DNA of 64,000 bases from Athripsodes cinereus (lineage: Eukaryota > Arthropoda > Insecta > Trichoptera > Leptoceridae), in contig OX388312.1 of assembly GCA_947579605.1 (NCBI GenBank), positions 22,653,313 through 22,717,312 of the forward strand. Reading direction: 5' to 3'. The translations under genes were made by a program, and so were the position numbers. Positions 34,920 through 45,005 of this stretch are shown here, one piece after another; the stretch's first letter is position 1, and each line of letters begins with the position of its first letter. The notes beneath the pieces are model-generated. The model made no database searches. It was not told where the DNA came from and was given only the letters and a program-made list of their open reading frames with translations.

Positions 34920-35175
34920 AGAGTAGAGAGAAAGTATTAGGTGTCCCGATGCTTACGAATCGGCTCTGGCTGGCTTAAGCGCTTTACACCATGGTAACGT
35001 TCACCCATTCCACCTTTTCTCTCTTATGCTTCTCTCATATACTCCTTTCAGAGCGGGTGACTGCACTCATCGCTGAAAAGCGACTTCGTCCAGCCAACCG
35101 CACCTACTAGGAATCGAACCCGGTACCCCTGTGTTACGAGTCAAGCACTCTAACCGTTAGGCCACTGAGGTATGC
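34920..35175 (-). mobile_element. tRNA-derived SINE, third type
   Basis: Read on the minus strand: TGGCCTAACGGTTAGAGTGC (A box), an anticodon-arm-like segment, then GGGTTCGATTCCTAGTAGG (B box), 60-odd bases apart as in a tRNA. A non-tRNA body runs down to CTTTCTCTCTACTCT. The tRNA-like part at 35100-35172 folds like a tRNA but continues into SINE body and lacks a clean acceptor stem, so I do not call it a tRNA gene. Confidence 0.85.
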
Positions 35176-35361
35176 GGGTAGGTCGAGAGTATGTAGGTAT
35201 TATTAATAATAACTCACCCATTGCACAAATTCATTTGTTTAGTAAAAATTCTCCCATGTTTATTTTCAAATGTTATTCTTTTGTGTAAAAATATTTTTAT
35301 TATTATTATTTTTACATTCAAAATAAGAAGCAAACCTCACTCTTTACCGTATTTTTTTGTG

Positions 35362-35480
35362 TGTCTCGTAAAAGGCAGGTGTTTTACATCTTAAATGCAG
35401 CGATGAGCTTAGCCACCCATCCTGAATGTCTTATTTTTTATTGAAACATGAAGAGGACAGCTTGCATGTTTATTACACCC
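35362..35480 (+). repeat. Dispersed repeat family D copy, feeding into tandem array
   Basis: CGTAAAAGGCAGGTGTTTTA, GCAGCGATGAGCTTAGCCAC, CCATCCTGAATGTCTTA and AGAGGACAGCTTGCATGTTT match the family. The copy continues without a break into the first unit of the 78-bp array. Confidence 0.8.
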
Positions 35481-35930
35481 AGCTTATCTGTTGACTACCC
35501 CACTTGTGGGCTATTCCGTGATGGTACCCATATTAGTAGTATGGTACTTTTTTATTACACCCAGCTTATCTGTTGGCTTCCCCACTTGTGGGTTATTCCG
35601 TGATGGTATATTAGTAGTATGGTACTTTTTTATTACACCCAGCTTATCTGTTGGCTTCCCTACTTGTGGGTTATTTCGTGATGGTATATTAGTAGTATGG
35701 TACTTTTTATTACACCCAGCTTATCTGTTGGCAACCCCACTTGTGGGATATTCCGTGATGGTATATTAGTAGTATGGTACTTTTTTATTACACCCAGCTT
35801 ATCTGTTGGCTTCCCCACTTGTGGGTTATTCCGTGATGGTATATTAGTAGTATGGTACTTTTTTATTACACCCAGCTTATCTGTTGGCTTCCCCACTTGT
35901 GGGATATTCCGTGATGGTATATTATTTTAG
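35465..35930 (+). repeat. 78-bp tandem array, six units
   Basis: The unit runs from TATTACACCCAGCTTATCTG through CCCCACTTGTGGG and CCGTGATGGTATATTAGTAG to TATGGTACTTTTT. Unit starts (AGCTTATCTG) fall at 35481, 35563, 35641, 35718, 35796 and 35874, giving periods of 82, 78, 77, 78 and 78. The unit is the 3' part of repeat family D (compare 55791-55855). Frames such as 35491-35769 over the array are not genes. Confidence 0.93.
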
Positions 35931-36150
35931 TCACTGTGTCGGTGTTTAGGTAGTAGAATTCCATATCGAAATAAATAAAACAAGTGTTTTATTCTACTAT
36001 TGATTTATTCGATGAGAGAGACGTCTTTCGTCTTATGAGGACATTGTCAATCGTCGACAATCGATTGACAATGTCCTCATAAGACGAAAGACGTCTCTCT
36101 CATCGAATAAATCAATAGTAGAATAAAACACTTGTTTTATTTATTTCGAT
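35931..36150 (-). mobile_element. Fold-back Penelope-like terminus, perfect 91-bp arms
   Basis: ATTATTTTAG flanks the insert at 35921-35930 and 36151-36160. Arms 35963-36053 and 36062-36152 are perfect reverse complements around an 8-bp spacer. The 32-bp head (35931-35962, TCACTGTGTCGGTGTTTAGG onward) is unpaired and is the antisense 3' end of family P1. The right arm holds a hammerhead-like core: GTC/GAC stem II (36073-36075, 36083-36085), GAA (36086-36088), palindromic stem III AGACGTCT (36089-36096) and cleavage base C (36097). The upstream CTGATGA is degenerate (TTGACAA). Confidence 0.85.
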
Positions 36151-36160
36151 ATTATTTTAG

Positions 36161-37084
36161 TAGTATGGTACTTAGATATAATAACGTAAAAATTCTGTAT
36201 CCAAGTTTTCGCAGATGCGTAGTCAGGAGGATGAAGATTTCTGCCTCCTCGATGAAATAGTAGCAAAAGTAAATAAAAATAATAACTAATGTAGGTACCT
36301 ACTTGTTAAATGTTTCCGTTTATCAATTTATTCAACTTTTTCCACATCCCATATTTTTTTCTCTTCGCAGACATTAATAAACATTTTTTCAGAACTAGAT
36401 TACATAGCTGTATTTTTATCATCAAATCCTAATAATGAGTTTCAAAGTATGAATTACTGTTTTTTATCCATATTTTGATATATATGTATGATAAACAATT
36501 ACTATGGAGTGTGTACGTACTCGTATGTAACTAGACGCCTACATAACTAATCAAGGAGAATGACATAACCGTCAAATACGATGACATTACCACCAACATA
36601 TTATTTACATTTATAGTTAGAGGCAGGTGCTATTATTTACAGGTAGAAATATAATAATAACTATAGGTAGGTAGGTACCTACTCAGTGTAATGACAATAG
36701 GCTCTAAGGTCAAACACTTACCTTCAAATAAGAAAAATCAGTTTTATTAAAATACACCACTTCTTCACACTGGCTTAGTATCCATAAATTTCAATGAATT
36801 ACAATATTTTCTCAGTGCTTTGGGTGTTAGGTTTGCCTAGACCTATGTCTGACTCAGAGATTAACCAAAAATGCCTGTAATAGGGCGCATCTTTTATCAA
36901 ATTCTTTTTCTATTATTTACCTTCTGTTTTATTATATGTATTTGATGTGCCTGACAGAATTTGAGATAGGAAATAGCTGTAGTAACGGAGACGAATAAGG
37001 AAGATTATTATTACAAGAACTCCACTCCTACCCCTTCACCTTCATTGTAAATCTTAAAATATTGTTTTTGTTTTATTCAGTATA
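36161..37084. other. No gene seen
   Basis: AT-rich spacer. GTAGGTAGGTACCTAC occurs near 36667 and GTAGGTACCTAC near 36291. The left edge retains the tail of the 78-bp unit (TAGTAGTATGGTACTT). Confidence 0.4.
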
Positions 37085-37190
37085 GATCAGCACCTGATGA
37101 TGCGAACTTGGAGTCTGCGAAACCGGTCGTGTGTTAGTCATACTCAATAGTAACATCAAACAATACTATAAAATATAAAAAACACTGTTT
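37085..37190 (+). mobile_element. Penelope-like 3' terminus with hammerhead-like motif
   Basis: CTGATGA (37094-37100), GAA (37119-37121), self-complementary ACCGGT (37122-37127) and C (37128) are in hammerhead order. Stem I can form between CAC (37091-37093) and GTG (37129-37131). Stem II is weak. The AT-rich 3' end abuts the inverted element at 37190. Confidence 0.65.
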
Positions 37191-37300
37191 TTTTGTTTCA
37201 CATTAATGTATACCAAAGTATACCACAATTACGCCTAGCGCTTTCACCAATACATTGGCATCATCAGGGCGGAGTATAAATTATATTATTAAAATGTTTT
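37191..37300 (-). mobile_element. Second Penelope-like terminus with hammerhead-like motif, tail to tail
   Basis: On the minus strand: CTGATGA (37267-37261), stem II GCCAAT-GT-ATTGGT, GAA (37245-37243), palindromic stem III AGCGCT (37242-37237) and cleavage base A (37236). Stem I pairs CGCC (minus strand, before CTGATGA) with GGCG (37235-37232). All conserved core positions are present. Confidence 0.72.
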
Positions 37301-37835
37301 TTTCACAATGTCAGCACTGAAACATTAAATTCAATTCACATTGAACAATAATAATAAATATTCATTTCATTTAATAATCATCACATTTTCGTCTATTCCG
37401 AATATGGAGAAAACTATAAGTGTGACTTTTTTTAAAATCATTTAATCATACGTTCTATACAGGAGCTTCGTTTTAAGAATCTGTTACTGTCTCAAGATAA
37501 CCGTGCGACTCTTAATTATTTTCGCTTTTATTTTTATTACCTTGTTTATTAACAGACGTAAGAGAAATGAAATGCAATATTAAGTAACATTATATTTATT
37601 ATGATGTAGTTTATTCTTCTGCAACTCTATTACAAAATAAAACTTTATCTCACAATTCCCAACTAGTTTCCATGTCATCGTTATCAAATATAATATTATC
37701 GCATTATAAATATGATGTAATAATAAATACTCACTTCGAATTATAGATTGTTATATTACAAATCCTGAACATTTCTTACTATTGAAATAAGAAGATGAAA
37801 AAAATACCTACATCAAACATAATGTAGGCATTCCT
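37301..37835. other. No feature seen
   Basis: AT-rich spacer. Confidence 0.35.
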
Positions 37836-37980
37836 CTTCCTCTGCTTCAGTTAGGACTATGTCCTGTGATTCTCGGAGCCTGCTCTTGGGAGGTGGATGC
37901 CCAGCTATCCCTCCATAGTTTAGGTGGTCTTCCTGGGGGTCTGTTTCCTGTCATGCGTTCGTCTGTTGTAGGTACTCAAG
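37836..37980 (-). mobile_element. LINE fragment, RT C-terminus
   Basis: The minus-strand translation gives TGNRPPGRPPKLWRDSW, then ASTSQEQAPRI. The GRP-(K/R)-WRD motif is the usual C-terminal stretch of non-LTR reverse transcriptases. Confidence 0.6.
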
Positions 37981-38533
37981 TACAATTAATAGACAGCTAG
38001 ATTGGCCAATGCAGAAGTATGAAGTTTTCGTTATATTCAATTTTATGAAGTAAAACCTACACAAAAATCCATTATAAATGTTTTCATCGTCATTCTGATA
38101 TAGGACAGAAACTGAAAAAAGCTCTCTTGAATGTTTTTATTCTTTATCTATCCTTTGATTAAGCAATATGACTAAATCATGATGATATTATTGGCAATCA
38201 TTTTTAATAAGTAGATGTACAAACATCGTGAATAACGCAACAATATCAAACACAATTATTTATAGAAGTTATAGCTTATCTTATAGTTAGTATAGAATTA
38301 CCTTACAAACAACCAATGAAAGTAGCGAATTGAATAATAACATTACTGTGTACCCACGTGAGTGTTTGTTTACATACATAATATAATAATATGATTATGA
38401 CTATTTCACTGCATTCTTGGTACATTATGCTTGCCTATATTGACTTATGTAATTGTCGTAACACATTGTGTAAAGCGCTACATAGTAGATACTGCACTAT
38501 TTGATATTATACAGATGAAGCTACTAACATTAT

Positions 38534-39142
38534 AATTGAATCGTGATCTGCAAAAACCACACATGTTACAAAATCAATGTTCTCCAGAAATTAAAAAAAA
38601 AACCTTTCTATTTTTTAACTTAAAGCAAATCGTTACGGGTTTTGTTATATTTTAAAATCCTCAATGGTCCTGGTTGCAACCATGTTTATAAGTTTTATTT
38701 TTATATAACATTTTATTTTTTATTCGTTTTTTTTAATATTAACAAGTGTGGTTTTTCTTGACCATCACTTACTTCAAAGAAACATCCAACAATATTTTGG
38801 ACATACAAGCTTATTATTGAAAACAAAGGTCCATAAATGGTAGCATGAAATGGTATTTTTGGCATTTACTGCATATTATGTCTATTTGAGGGTGGCCATA
38901 ACGTTTACACTGCACATCTACCATAGTTTCATACAATTACGTAATGTATTGCATAAGTATTGTTTTTACAATCACGCGAAAATCACATATTTATTTAAGG
39001 ATGATAATGTAAGGAACTATGGTAGATGTATGGCTTTTACAGAATAACATAGATAGATACCGGACATTAGGAACATTTTTTGTAATAACATGGAAAATGA
39101 AAAAATGCGACATGTGTGGTTTTTGCAGACCACGATTCAATT
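38534..39142. mobile_element. 609-bp element with 33-bp terminal inverted repeats
   Basis: The left end is AATTGAATCGTGATCTGCAA, continuing to ACATGT at 38566. The right end, 39110-39142, is its reverse complement with one mismatch. A nested inverted pair (CACATCTACCATAGTT at about 38914, AACTATGGTAGATGT at about 39014) lies inside. No transposase is recognisable, and the 65-codon frame 38850-39047 has no motif. Non-autonomous DNA transposon of unknown superfamily. Confidence 0.8.
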
Positions 39143-39393
39143 TTGTTTAAGCTAGTACGTAGACGTGAAGCGTTATAACATATATGTATATTTTTGTTAC
39201 TTGATGCAACTGCGTTATAATCATCACGTTAAATGATGCAGGAAAATAAGATGATAAAACATGTTTCATAAACGTAGAAAATAATTGTACCACCTATATC
39301 CATCTAATTTAAAAGAGGTTATCGATAACCTGTTATAAATTAATTCTTACACACGAGATATTCAGGATTTTATTTTTTGCCTTTGCGCTTCTA

Positions 39394-39620
39394 CACTGAG
39401 AAAAATACTAACGAAATTTCATAACGAATCATTGGTACGTACCTACTATCAGATTAGGACCAGAGATAGTACAAACGATTCATTAGTATTCATGATTTTA
39501 GGATTCATGATTTGTTTGCTAAGAGTTATTACAGATTCGTACTAATGAATCGTTTGTACTATCTGTGGTCCCAATCTGATAGTACGTACCAATGATTCGT
39601 TGTGAGTATTTTTCTCAGTG
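39394..39620. mobile_element. Fold-back MITE with TA target site
   Basis: CACTGAGAAAAATACT at the left and its complement at the right (AGTATTTTTCTCAGTG) are flanked by TA. The inner arms (ACGAATCATTGGTACGTAC; ACAAACGATTCATTAGTA) continue the pairing with small gaps, leaving a loop near 39500-39530. TA flanks and size suggest a Tc1/mariner-type MITE. Confidence 0.82.
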
Positions 39621-39704
39621 TACCGACATATACAAACTTCATAATACAAACAAAAGCTTACTATTATCACAAAGTTCAATACAATTATTGCTTTCTTTAA
39701 GGAT

Positions 39705-39840
39705 CATAATAATAATAATAAACTTTATTGTGCAAAATATTTAGACAAGAATAATAGGATAACAACATCGTATAGGTATATAATAATATATACAAATGAT
39801 TTTGCACAATGGGCGAGTTCATCGCACTTGATATCTTTCA
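39705..39840 (-). mobile_element. LINE tail, antisense
   Basis: AATAATAATAATAAACTTTA, then TTGTGCAAAA, is the complement of a TTTTGCACAATAAAGTTTAT-type 3' end with triplet tail. TTTTGCACAATGGGCGAGTT at 39800 continues the element. Confidence 0.5.
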
Positions 39841-40056
39841 ACTAACCCAAATCATCGTAGATAATATTTTTGATGAATAATAGATTACTAAACTTATCAA
39901 GTAGTCATACACACTTTGATACATACATCCTGATCTTTTATCATATACAATAGGTACATACTATACCCAGGTTTTGTAAAAATAAAAAAATTGAATTTAT
40001 TTTGCAATCAAAATCTGTGAACATTATAATATCTACAAAGTTCATATATTTCAAAT

Positions 40057-40736
40057 TATTGTGCTTATTATACTGTTAAATTATGTTGCAACCTATTTGA
40101 ATATAGATTATAAAAGTTTAGCTAACCATACAAAAGAAGTGATAATTTTCTTTAGGTAACTACAATGGAAATTTTACCACAAAAAATTAAATATATTTTT
40201 ACCACAGAAATGTAAATATTATTACCACAGAAATCGGTACCTACCAAGAATAACTAATCAATAATAGTCTATCTTTTGTTTTTACGACGATTGTTTTGAA
40301 CTTTGGTTTATGTTTAGACAAAACATACTTCATACATAGGTTAATAAATAAGCATAGGTACTTACTAATTGAATTATGTAAACTTCAATGAAAAATTATT
40401 GTGCTTATTATACTGTTAAATTATGTTGCAACCTATTTGAATATAGATTATAAAAGTTTAGCTAACCATACAAAAGAAGTGATCATTTTCTTTAGGTAAC
40501 TATAATGGAAATTTTACCACAAAAAAATAAATATATTTATACCACAGAAATGTAAATATTATTACCACAGAAATCGGTACCTTCCAAGAATAACTAATCA
40601 ATAATAGTCTATCTTTTGTTTTTACGACGATTGTTTTGAACTCTGGTTTAGGTTTAGACAAAATATACTTCATACATAGGTGAATAAATAAGCATAGGTA
40701 CTTACTAATTGAATTATGTAAACTTCAATGAAAAAT
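40057..40736. repeat. 340-bp tandem duplication
   Basis: The segment starting ATTGTGCTTATTATACTG at 40057 recurs 340 bases later at 40397 and runs to 40736 with few differences (for example GATAATTTTC/GATCATTTTC and TTTGGTTTATGT/TCTGGTTTAGGT). Two units only. Each contains three TTACCACA motifs. Confidence 0.93.
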
Positions 40737-41129
40737 TCAACTTGATTTGTGTTAAGTACCTACTTTCACTTAGCAAGTAAGACCTACTGTAATACTTTAT
40801 GCCAAAAGCATTATAAGTTAAGTTAACAAACTAAGAAAGTTGATCAAATAATAGATTTGAATCGCCCACTGAATTTAAAAATTAGTTGTCAAATGTTTAA
40901 CATAAATAATCATACGTGAAAATTAAACAGTGTTTAGTTTAATATTTTAAAACTCATATTAAAATGAATTTTCACAATTACTTTAAATTTAATAAAACTT
41001 TTTTGGATTTGAAATACTTTGAAACATATCTTATTCGATCCCAAAGAATAGGCAATTAATAAGACTTACTACCCGTACATGAATAAAAAAGTAAAGTAAT
41101 ATTTTGGATATATGTAGGAATATTTCTCA

Positions 41130-41240
41130 TAAACTCTGTTAGTTTTCGAGTGTTTTAACTTCTATTGGCACAGAGTGAACAGCTTGAATGTTTGATGCTT
41201 GCAGTTGGTCCGCTGACTATTCCACTTGTGGAAAATGCCT
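41130..41240 (+). repeat. Dispersed repeat family D, deleted copy
   Basis: TTTTCGAGTGTTTTAACTTC, GGCACAGAGTGAACAGCTTG, CAGTTGGTCCGCTGACTATT and CCACTTGTGG are in family order, but the middle 100 bp are missing. Confidence 0.65.
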
Positions 41241-41289
41241 TTTTAATAACTTTTATCAGACAGGTAATAAAGAAATTGATACCCTCTAT

Positions 41290-41590
41290 TCGATCTAATA
41301 TTTATTGAGCGTGGTCGTGAGAATGGTCTTGAATGGGCCATGTTTTGAGAATGTCGAGTGATAAAATGCTTAAAAAGGCACTCTGTACTTTTGTCCACAA
41401 GGGTTCCCACGGTCCGAACATCCCTCTTCCACAATACATCGTTCCTACCATTCCTACGACAACGGCATCATAATGCCAGAAATGTTGTGGGAAGAGATGA
41501 CTCAATTGGCACAAAGACGCTCAGATTGAAAGAGGTTGGTTACTGCCCTGTGCTCCCGAGAGGCTCGTTAAAGGGCGAGATAAATGAATG
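41290..41590 (+). mobile_element. LINE 3' fragment, same family as 1809-2285
   Basis: GGGCCATGTTTTGAGAATGT, CACAAGGGTTCCCACGGTCC, CACAATACATCGTTCC, AATGTTGTGGGAAGAG, CTCAATTGGCACAAAGACGC and CTGTGCTCCCGAGAGGCTCG follow the family order. The coding frames are shifted, so it is dead. Overlapping frames on both strands here are shadows. Confidence 0.75.
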
Positions 41591-42439
41591 AATGATATTC
41601 ATAAACATCTATAGATTATTCTAAATCACTCGCTTACGAGATGATGGCCTTCAGAGAAATTGAATAAAACAAAATAAAATATAGGTAGGTAGTAGATAAT
41701 ATTATTTTGCAATGTCAAACAGCGTTTGGTTTGAATATTTACGTTTATAAATTCATATTGTACCAACACAATTTTCATTGGCTCAGGTCCAAATATGGCA
41801 TTTATGCATATATCAATGCCCTGAAAATATTATTGAAGGTTATGGTACAAGTTTAGAAGGTAAACTAAATTTAAAATGTGATCAGTCATTCACACTATCG
41901 TCAAGAAGTAATATTAAATTACGTAATATATTTTAATTTAGCAAGCATTACTATTTATATCTTCAAATCGATAAATGTAGAATCGATCAAAGCTAGACGA
42001 GCAAAATACATTAAGCAGTAAATTATAATCTGAACCAATGCATTTTGTATGCGTCCACGATGCTATTTGAAACTGTTTTTACATAATAATTAATCGTGAT
42101 TTAACGAAACGTTTGTTTAAAAGAATGTTTGTTTAATCTGAGAATAATACATACAAAATTCCTTAATTTTTTATTTAGTAAGTAATGAGGTATAATTTAA
42201 ATATAACTTGATATAGAGTGATCAACAGTGCTGGAAGCTACACCACAAAACAAAAATAAAAAAAAGTCAGCAATAAAATTCCTTAGAATGTTTATTGAAT
42301 TGTTGCTATACCATTATTTCGTATGAGTTTATTAGGTACATAATAGATTGAGTAATAAAATAATTCAATTATGGTAAGTAAATTAATAATTAATAAAATA
42401 CTCGTTCAATCATTCATACTAGTAAGGCATTTGCCACAA

Positions 42440-42625
42440 ATGGGGTAGCCAGCGGACCAACTGCACGTAACGAACATGAAAGCTGTCCTTTCCGTGCTAA
42501 TAAAGATTAAGGCATTCAGGATGAGTGGTATAGCTCATCGCTGAACTGAAGTTGTTAAATGTCTTAAACGTGATGTTTTTCGAATATGTGCCTTTACAGG
42601 ACACTCGAAGGCCTAGAGAGATTCT
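42440..42625 (-). repeat. Dispersed repeat family D copy, minus strand
   Basis: The complement of the family is seen in order: CACAAATGGGGTAGCCAGCG, ACCAACTGCACGTAA, GAAAGCTGTCCTTTCC, GGCATTCAGGATGAGTGG, GCTCATCGCTGAACTGAAG, AAACGTGATG and AGGACACTCGAA. Confidence 0.82.
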
Positions 42626-42703
42626 GGTTAATTTCTACTATAGGCTATCCAACAGTATTCGGTTAGGAAATATATATTGATGATTATAGTTGTATTTATT
42701 TTA

Positions 42704-42943
42704 TTTATCTTTCACTGTACACTGTTACAAGATATCATTGAGCATCCAAAAAAATATGATTTAAGAGAGGGGTACACCGGTACAAGTTATATTTATATAA
42801 TGATCTAATATTCCTCTACATAGAAGAACTTCATGGCATAATTATGCATTTAAATAATATTGCAATCACTGGACAAGATACACCCCCTCGCCCCCATATG
42901 GTTTTTGTGATATCTTGTTACGGTATACAGCGAAAGATAATAA
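42704..42943. mobile_element. MITE with about 36-bp terminal inverted repeats
   Basis: TTATCTTTCACTGTACACTG and TTACAAGATATCA at the left (42705-42738) pair with the right end (GATATCTTGTTACGGTATAC and AGCGAAAGATAA, 42910-42941) with a few mismatches. The two overlapping frames at 42844-43044 are shadows of this structure. Confidence 0.78.
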
Positions 42944-43434
42944 CAATCAATACAACTTTGATCACCAATATATATTTTCGTAATGGATACTACTGGATAA
43001 CCTATAGTAGATATATTCCGATATTTTAAATATTTTTTATTCATACATTTTACGGCTAGTAAGTCTTTTTAATAGCCCTATGATGGAGCAATTATTTTAT
43101 AAATATTTAATATATTTATACCTTAGTAAGTATCTATGTAATGAATAACTTACTATGAGAAGCAGTATCGATCGAAGCAAGAAACATTACATATGAAGAA
43201 ACTCATATTCAATATGAATAAATAACAAGTTTTAAGAATACCTAATTATTTAAATATATCTTATAAGCCCACTGTCTACACCAGTCGTAGAATATTTTTA
43301 TTGATTGTACAAAAAAATAACACGAGTCGATATCAACGCGAAATTAATAGTGTCACAATTCAGATTTCGTTCAAATTTGATAATACAAGATACATACAAC
43401 TTCTCCCATTATTCTAGTTAGGTTGAGGGCCCAT

Positions 43435-43620
43435 TCAATACATAGACATACTAGACTTGCAGCGTGGTACATTTTTTCGAAATTTTTGTGTTCCGACATC
43501 GATGTCCTTCAAGCATTAGTAATGTATTGTCTTACAACCAACGTCAGTTGGGTGCAAAATTTGATGGGCCGCATGACCGATTTTTTTCTTTGAATTAGGT
43601 ACTGATCTAGTAGGTATTAT
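43435..43620 (+). repeat. Unclassified dispersed repeat, copy 1
   Basis: CATACTAGACTTGCAGCGTG, GTACATTTTTTCGAAATTTT, ACATCGATGTCCTTCAAGCA and CGCATGACCGATTTTTTTC, in that order, match the inverted sequence at 56930-57095 at roughly 80 percent. No frame, promoter box or terminal repeat explains it. Confidence 0.75.
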
Positions 43621-43690
43621 CTTTGATTCAATCTAGGAACTTCATCCAGAGATCCCTGTCTATTGCTGCTTCCAGGTCCTCTGTCCACTA
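43610..43690 (-). mobile_element. LINE fragment, antisense
   Basis: The minus-strand translation is WTEDLEAAIDRDLWMKFLD followed by a stop. It resembles the final residues of retroelement open reading frames. Short and tentative. Confidence 0.35.
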
Positions 43691-43754
43691 CAAACTAAAT
43701 ATTTCAACATACATAATAACAATGTATTGATCCTACTTTAAGAAGTATTTTTCA

Positions 43755-43897
43755 GATTAGGTAATTCGAGATTGATAATGAACTGATGAGTCAAAAGACG
43801 TCTCTCTTGTGATCAATAACTTATAGTAGAAAGGAACACTTGATTCAAATTACCTAATTATGGAATTCTACTAAGTGTGCACCGTCACAATTAATAT
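43755..43897 (+). mobile_element. Penelope-like family P1 copy, plus strand
   Basis: CTGATGA (43784-43790), GTC, AAA in place of GAA, then stem III AGACGTCT (43797-43804) and C, then ATTATGGAATTCTACTAAGT and GTGCACCGTCAC. The order matches the sense strand of the 35931 element. AATTACCTAAT also occurs inverted at both sides (43758 and 43851). Confidence 0.65.
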
Positions 43898-44479
43898 TTT
43901 TCAAATATCTAGTTGACGTTCAAATTGAAAATATTTTGAATTATTCTTAAAGATATAAATGGGAACCTAACAATTTCCATTCCTGTGCTGTTTCAGAATA
44001 AAATACAACTCATAAGACACTCTACATGATCTACATATAGTGTCCTTTGAATTCAATTAAATTAATAAAAATCATCTTCAATGAGGCAATCAGTAATCTT
44101 TCTCATTCTGAATCACTGTTGGCACAAGAATAATGTTATGCATAAATATGCATAATATTTATGCATCAAAGTCTACCATGTTATAAACAAAATTAATAAA
44201 CAAATGAAATCTATATAGGATATTCACCACTGCACGTGTTTTAGTTTATAGAGCTATAAATTTTATTATATTTAGAACCTAGCTTTTAATTTAAGCATAT
44301 TACCTACATGATGCAAAAACAGTACATAACAAAATGTGAGTAGGTACGTAATGCTAAGAAATTTGCATTTGCATGGTCGACCAATTTTCATACATATTTT
44401 TTTATATAAAAGGTAAATGTTTACCTTTAGCTAATTTAACTTGCGATTTTTTCTTGAATACATAATAAGTATTCATGTC

Positions 44480-44590
44480 CACAGTAGCCTGATGATGACA
44501 GTGAGAATTCTTGAAAACCGGTTCGTGACGAATAAAATCACATATTCAACGAATTCAAAATAAACTTCCGTCAAGTACCTACTGTTTGTT
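44480..44590 (+). mobile_element. Penelope-like terminus with hammerhead-like motif
   Basis: CTGATGA (44489-44495), GAA (44513-44515), self-complementary AACCGGTT (44516-44523), cleavage base C (44524). Stem I and stem II pairings are poor, so this copy is probably decayed. Confidence 0.55.
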
Positions 44591-44639
44591 ATCCACGCGA
44601 TAAAGAAAAGATGATGATTAGCTGTATACTAATAAATCC

Positions 44640-44692
44640 TTCATTTTATCACCCTTTAGGGCTCCTTTCGGGAACACAGGATGTCAGTTAAA
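44640..44692 (-). mobile_element. LINE 3' tip
   Basis: CACCCTTTAGGGCTCCTTTC and GGGAACACAGGATG match the antisense 3' tip of the 1809-2285 LINE family. Confidence 0.5.
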
Positions 44693-44764
44693 AGATTTAT
44701 CTTCAATGAATACACGACCACCTAAAGTGTTTTATCAGAACTGAAATAGGAATTCTTTAAAGAT

Positions 44765-45005
44765 ATACGAAAACGAAAAGGCGTTGATCAGGGTAGACTA
44801 CTCAGAAATATTAGACAACAATGAGCAAATTGGATTAGCCACAACCCAAGCCTTATAAACACCATCACGGTGGGCAAGATCGAAAGCAGAAATGGTAGAA
44901 GCCAACCAACAGATACCTATTTATCAAGTGAGGAAGGACATGATTAACTGTGGCACATCCATAGAATTTAAGGAGACGAGCAGGAAATAGGATAAAGTAG
45001 ACATG
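44765..45005 (+). mobile_element. Decayed tail of the intron-7 LINE family
   Basis: GGGTAGACTACTCAGAAATA, GAGCAAATTGGATTAGCCAC, AGAAATGGTAGAAGCCAACC and GTGAGGAAGGACATGATTAA follow 25400-25620 in order. They correspond to [15 protein letters not shown] and [16 protein letters not shown], with stops. Confidence 0.65.

Noticed and set aside
35100..35172. A tRNA gene on the minus strand
   Set aside because: A and B boxes and tRNA-like spacing are present, but the sequence runs on into a SINE body and the acceptor stem does not close.
35491..35930. Frames encoding repeated FITPSLSVGFPTCG
   Set aside because: They are translations of the 78-bp tandem array on both strands.
41290..41590. LINE inversion like the one at 33.9 kb
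   Set aside because: On re-reading, all segments are in plus-strand sense order; only the 33730-34105 copy is inverted.
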